64,000 nucleotides of DNA from Halisarca cf. caerulea (Eukaryota > Porifera > Demospongiae > Chondrillida > Halisarcidae): assembly GCA_963170055.1 (NCBI GenBank), contig CAUJGJ010000311.1:26001-90000 (forward strand), given 5' to 3'. This document shows positions 62,147 through 64,000 of this stretch, one piece after another. Numbering within the stretch: the first letter of the stretch is position 1; each line of letters begins with the position of its first letter. A program made the translations under genes and the position numbers. The notes below the pieces were generated by a model, which was not told where the DNA came from, did not search any database, and was given only the letters and a program-made list of their open reading frames with translations.

Positions 62147-64000
62147 GGGTTAGGGTTAGGGTTAGGGTTAGGGTTAGGGTTAGGGTTAGGGTTAGGGTTA
62201 GGGTTAGGGTTAGGGTTAGGGTTAGGGTTAGGGGTTAGGGTTAGGGTTAGGGTTAGGGTTAGGGTTAGGGTTAGGGTTAGGGTTAGGGTTAGGGTTAGGG
62301 TTAGGGTTAGGGTTAGGGTTAGGGTTAGGGTTAGGGTTAGGGTTAGGGTTAGGGTTAGGGTTAGGGTTAGGGTTAGGGTTAGGGTTAGGGTTAGGGTTAG
62401 GGTTAGGGTTAGGGTTAGGGTTAGGGTTAGGGTTAGGGTTAGGGTTAGGGTTAGGGTTAGGGTTAGGGTTAGGGTTAGGGTTAGGGTTAGGGTTAGGGTT
62501 AGGGTTAGGGTTAGGGTTAGGGTTAGGGTTAGGGTTAGGGTTAGGGTTAGGGTTAGGGTTAGGGTTAGGGTTAGGGTTAGGGTTAGGGTTAGGGTTAGGG
62601 TTAGGGTTAGGGTTAGGGTTAGGGTTAGGGTTAGGGTTAGGGTTAGGGTTAGGGTTAGGGTTAGGGTTAGGGTTAGGGTTAGGGTTAGGGTTAGGGTTAG
62701 GGTTAGGGTTAGGGTTAGGGTTAGGGTTAGGGTTAGGGTTAGGGTTAGGGTTAGGGTTAGGGTTAGGGTTAGGGTTAGGGTTAGGGTTAGGGTTAGGGTT
62801 AGGGTTAGGGTTAGGGTTAGGGTTAGGGTTAGGGTTAGGGTTAGGGTTAGGGTTAGGGTTAGGGTTAGGGTTAGGGTTAGGGTTAGGGTTAGGGTTAGGG
62901 TTAGGGTTAGGGTTAGGGTTAGGGTTAGGGTTAGGGTTAGGGTTAGGGTTAGGGTTAGGGTTAGGGTTAGGGTTAGGGTTAGGGTTAGGGTTAGGGTTAG
63001 GGTTAGGGTTAGGGTTAGGGTTAGGGTTAGGGTTAGGGTTAGGGTTAGGGTTAGGGTTAGGGTTAGGGTTAGGGTTAGGGTTAGGGTTAGGGTTAGGGTT
63101 AGGGTTAGGGTTAGGGTTAGGGTTAGGGTTAGGGTTAGGGTTAGGGTTAGGGTTAGGGTTAGGGTTAGGGTTAGGGTTAGGGTTAGGGTTAGGGTTAGGG
63201 TTAGGGTTAGGGTTAGGGTTAGGGTTAGGGTTAGGGTTAGGGTTAGGGTTAGGGTTAGGGTTAGGGTTAGGGTTAGGGTTAGGGTTAGGGTTAGGGTTAG
63301 GGTTAGGGTTAGGGTTAGGGTTAGGGTTAGGGTTAGGGTTAGGGTTAGGGTTAGGGTTAGGGTTAGGGTTAGGGTTAGGGTTAGGGTTAGGGTTAGGGTT
63401 AGGGTTAGGGTTAGGGTTAGGGTTAGGGTTAGGGTTAGGGTTAGGGTTAGGGTTAGGGTTAGGGTTAGGGTTAGGGTTAGGGTTAGGGTTAGGGTTAGGG
63501 TTAGGGTTAGGGTTAGGGTTAGGGTTAGGGTTAGGGTTAGGGTTAGGGTTAGGGTTAGGGTTAGGGTTAGGGTTAGGGTTAGGGTTAGGGTTAGGGTTAG
63601 GGTTAGGGTTAGGGTTAGGGTTAGGGTTAGGGTTAGGGTTAGGGTTAGGGTTAGGGTTAGGGTTAGGGTTAGGGTTAGGGTTAGGGTTAGGGTTAGGGTT
63701 AGGGTTAGGGTTAGGGTTAGGGTTAGGGTTAGGGTTAGGGTTAGGGTTAGGGTTAGGGTTAGGGTTAGGGTTAGGGTTAGGGTTAGGGTTAGGGTTAGGG
63801 TTAGGGTTAGGGTTAGGGTTAGGGTTAGGGTTAGGGTTAGGGTTAGGGTTAGGGTTAGGGTTAGGGTTAGGGTTAGGGTTAGGGTTAGGGTTAGGGTTAG
63901 GGTTAGGGTTAGGGTTAGGGTTAGGGTTAGGGTTAGGGTTAGGGTTAGGGTTAGGGTTAGGGTTAGGGTTAGGGTTAGGGTTAGGGTTAGGGTTAGGGTT
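62147..64000 (+). repeat. Terminal telomere, (TTAGGG)n
   Basis: About 1854 bp, roughly 309 repeats, running to the window edge with the G-rich strand 5' to 3' outward, as expected at a right-hand chromosome end. I see one irregularity, an extra G at 62,231-62,234 giving TTAGGGG, about 85 bp from the inner boundary. There are no other variants. This is the usual metazoan telomerase product. The true length beyond the window is unknown. Confidence 0.97.

Overview
This window looks like a eukaryotic chromosome end, most likely animal. It closes at its right edge in about 1.85 kb of nearly perfect TTAGGG repeat with the G-rich strand pointing outward, so it is read toward the right telomere. No protein-coding gene, tRNA or rRNA can be supported anywhere in the 64 kb. 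Almost every open frame is a by-product of a repeat unit whose length is divisible by three. The species cannot be named from the sequence. TTAGGG telomeres plus a piggyBac-like insertion fit a metazoan.

Layout. (1) 1-58,334: one satellite family of about 104 bp monomers (102 and 105 bp variants), all in the same orientation, roughly 560 copies. Up to about 49.5 kb the monomers form higher-order repeats (HORs) of very variable length (5 to 27 monomers), with local duplications marked by private mutations. At 49,496-53,235 an 18-mer HOR of 1870 bp is present twice, almost identical, followed by a rearranged third copy. From about 55.2 kb to the array edge the monomers are strongly diverged and keep relics of older HORs. 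(2) 58,352-60,641: a degenerate 62-63 bp minisatellite. It is interrupted by a 21-bp tandem repeat (58,721-58,914) and by a 965 bp non-autonomous piggyBac-like element (59,375-60,339) with a TTAA target duplication. (3) 60,642-61,311: an interstitial telomeric block made of 43 perfect copies of the 12-mer CCCTAACGGTAA, flipping at a perfect palindrome into about 25 TTAGGG repeats. (4) 61,312-62,146: AT-rich, apparently unique DNA with a cluster of nine AAGGTCA motifs. (5) 62,147-64,000: terminal telomere.

The most interesting signals are four. Each satellite monomer contains a 46-nt dyad that would fold better as RNA from the minus strand than from the plus strand. The interstitial telomeric block alternates a normal and a variant repeat and has an inverted junction. 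The piggyBac-like element has an asymmetric end architecture. The satellite changes from homogenised HORs to old diverged monomers toward the telomere. All coordinates and identities were read by eye. No alignment or database search was possible.
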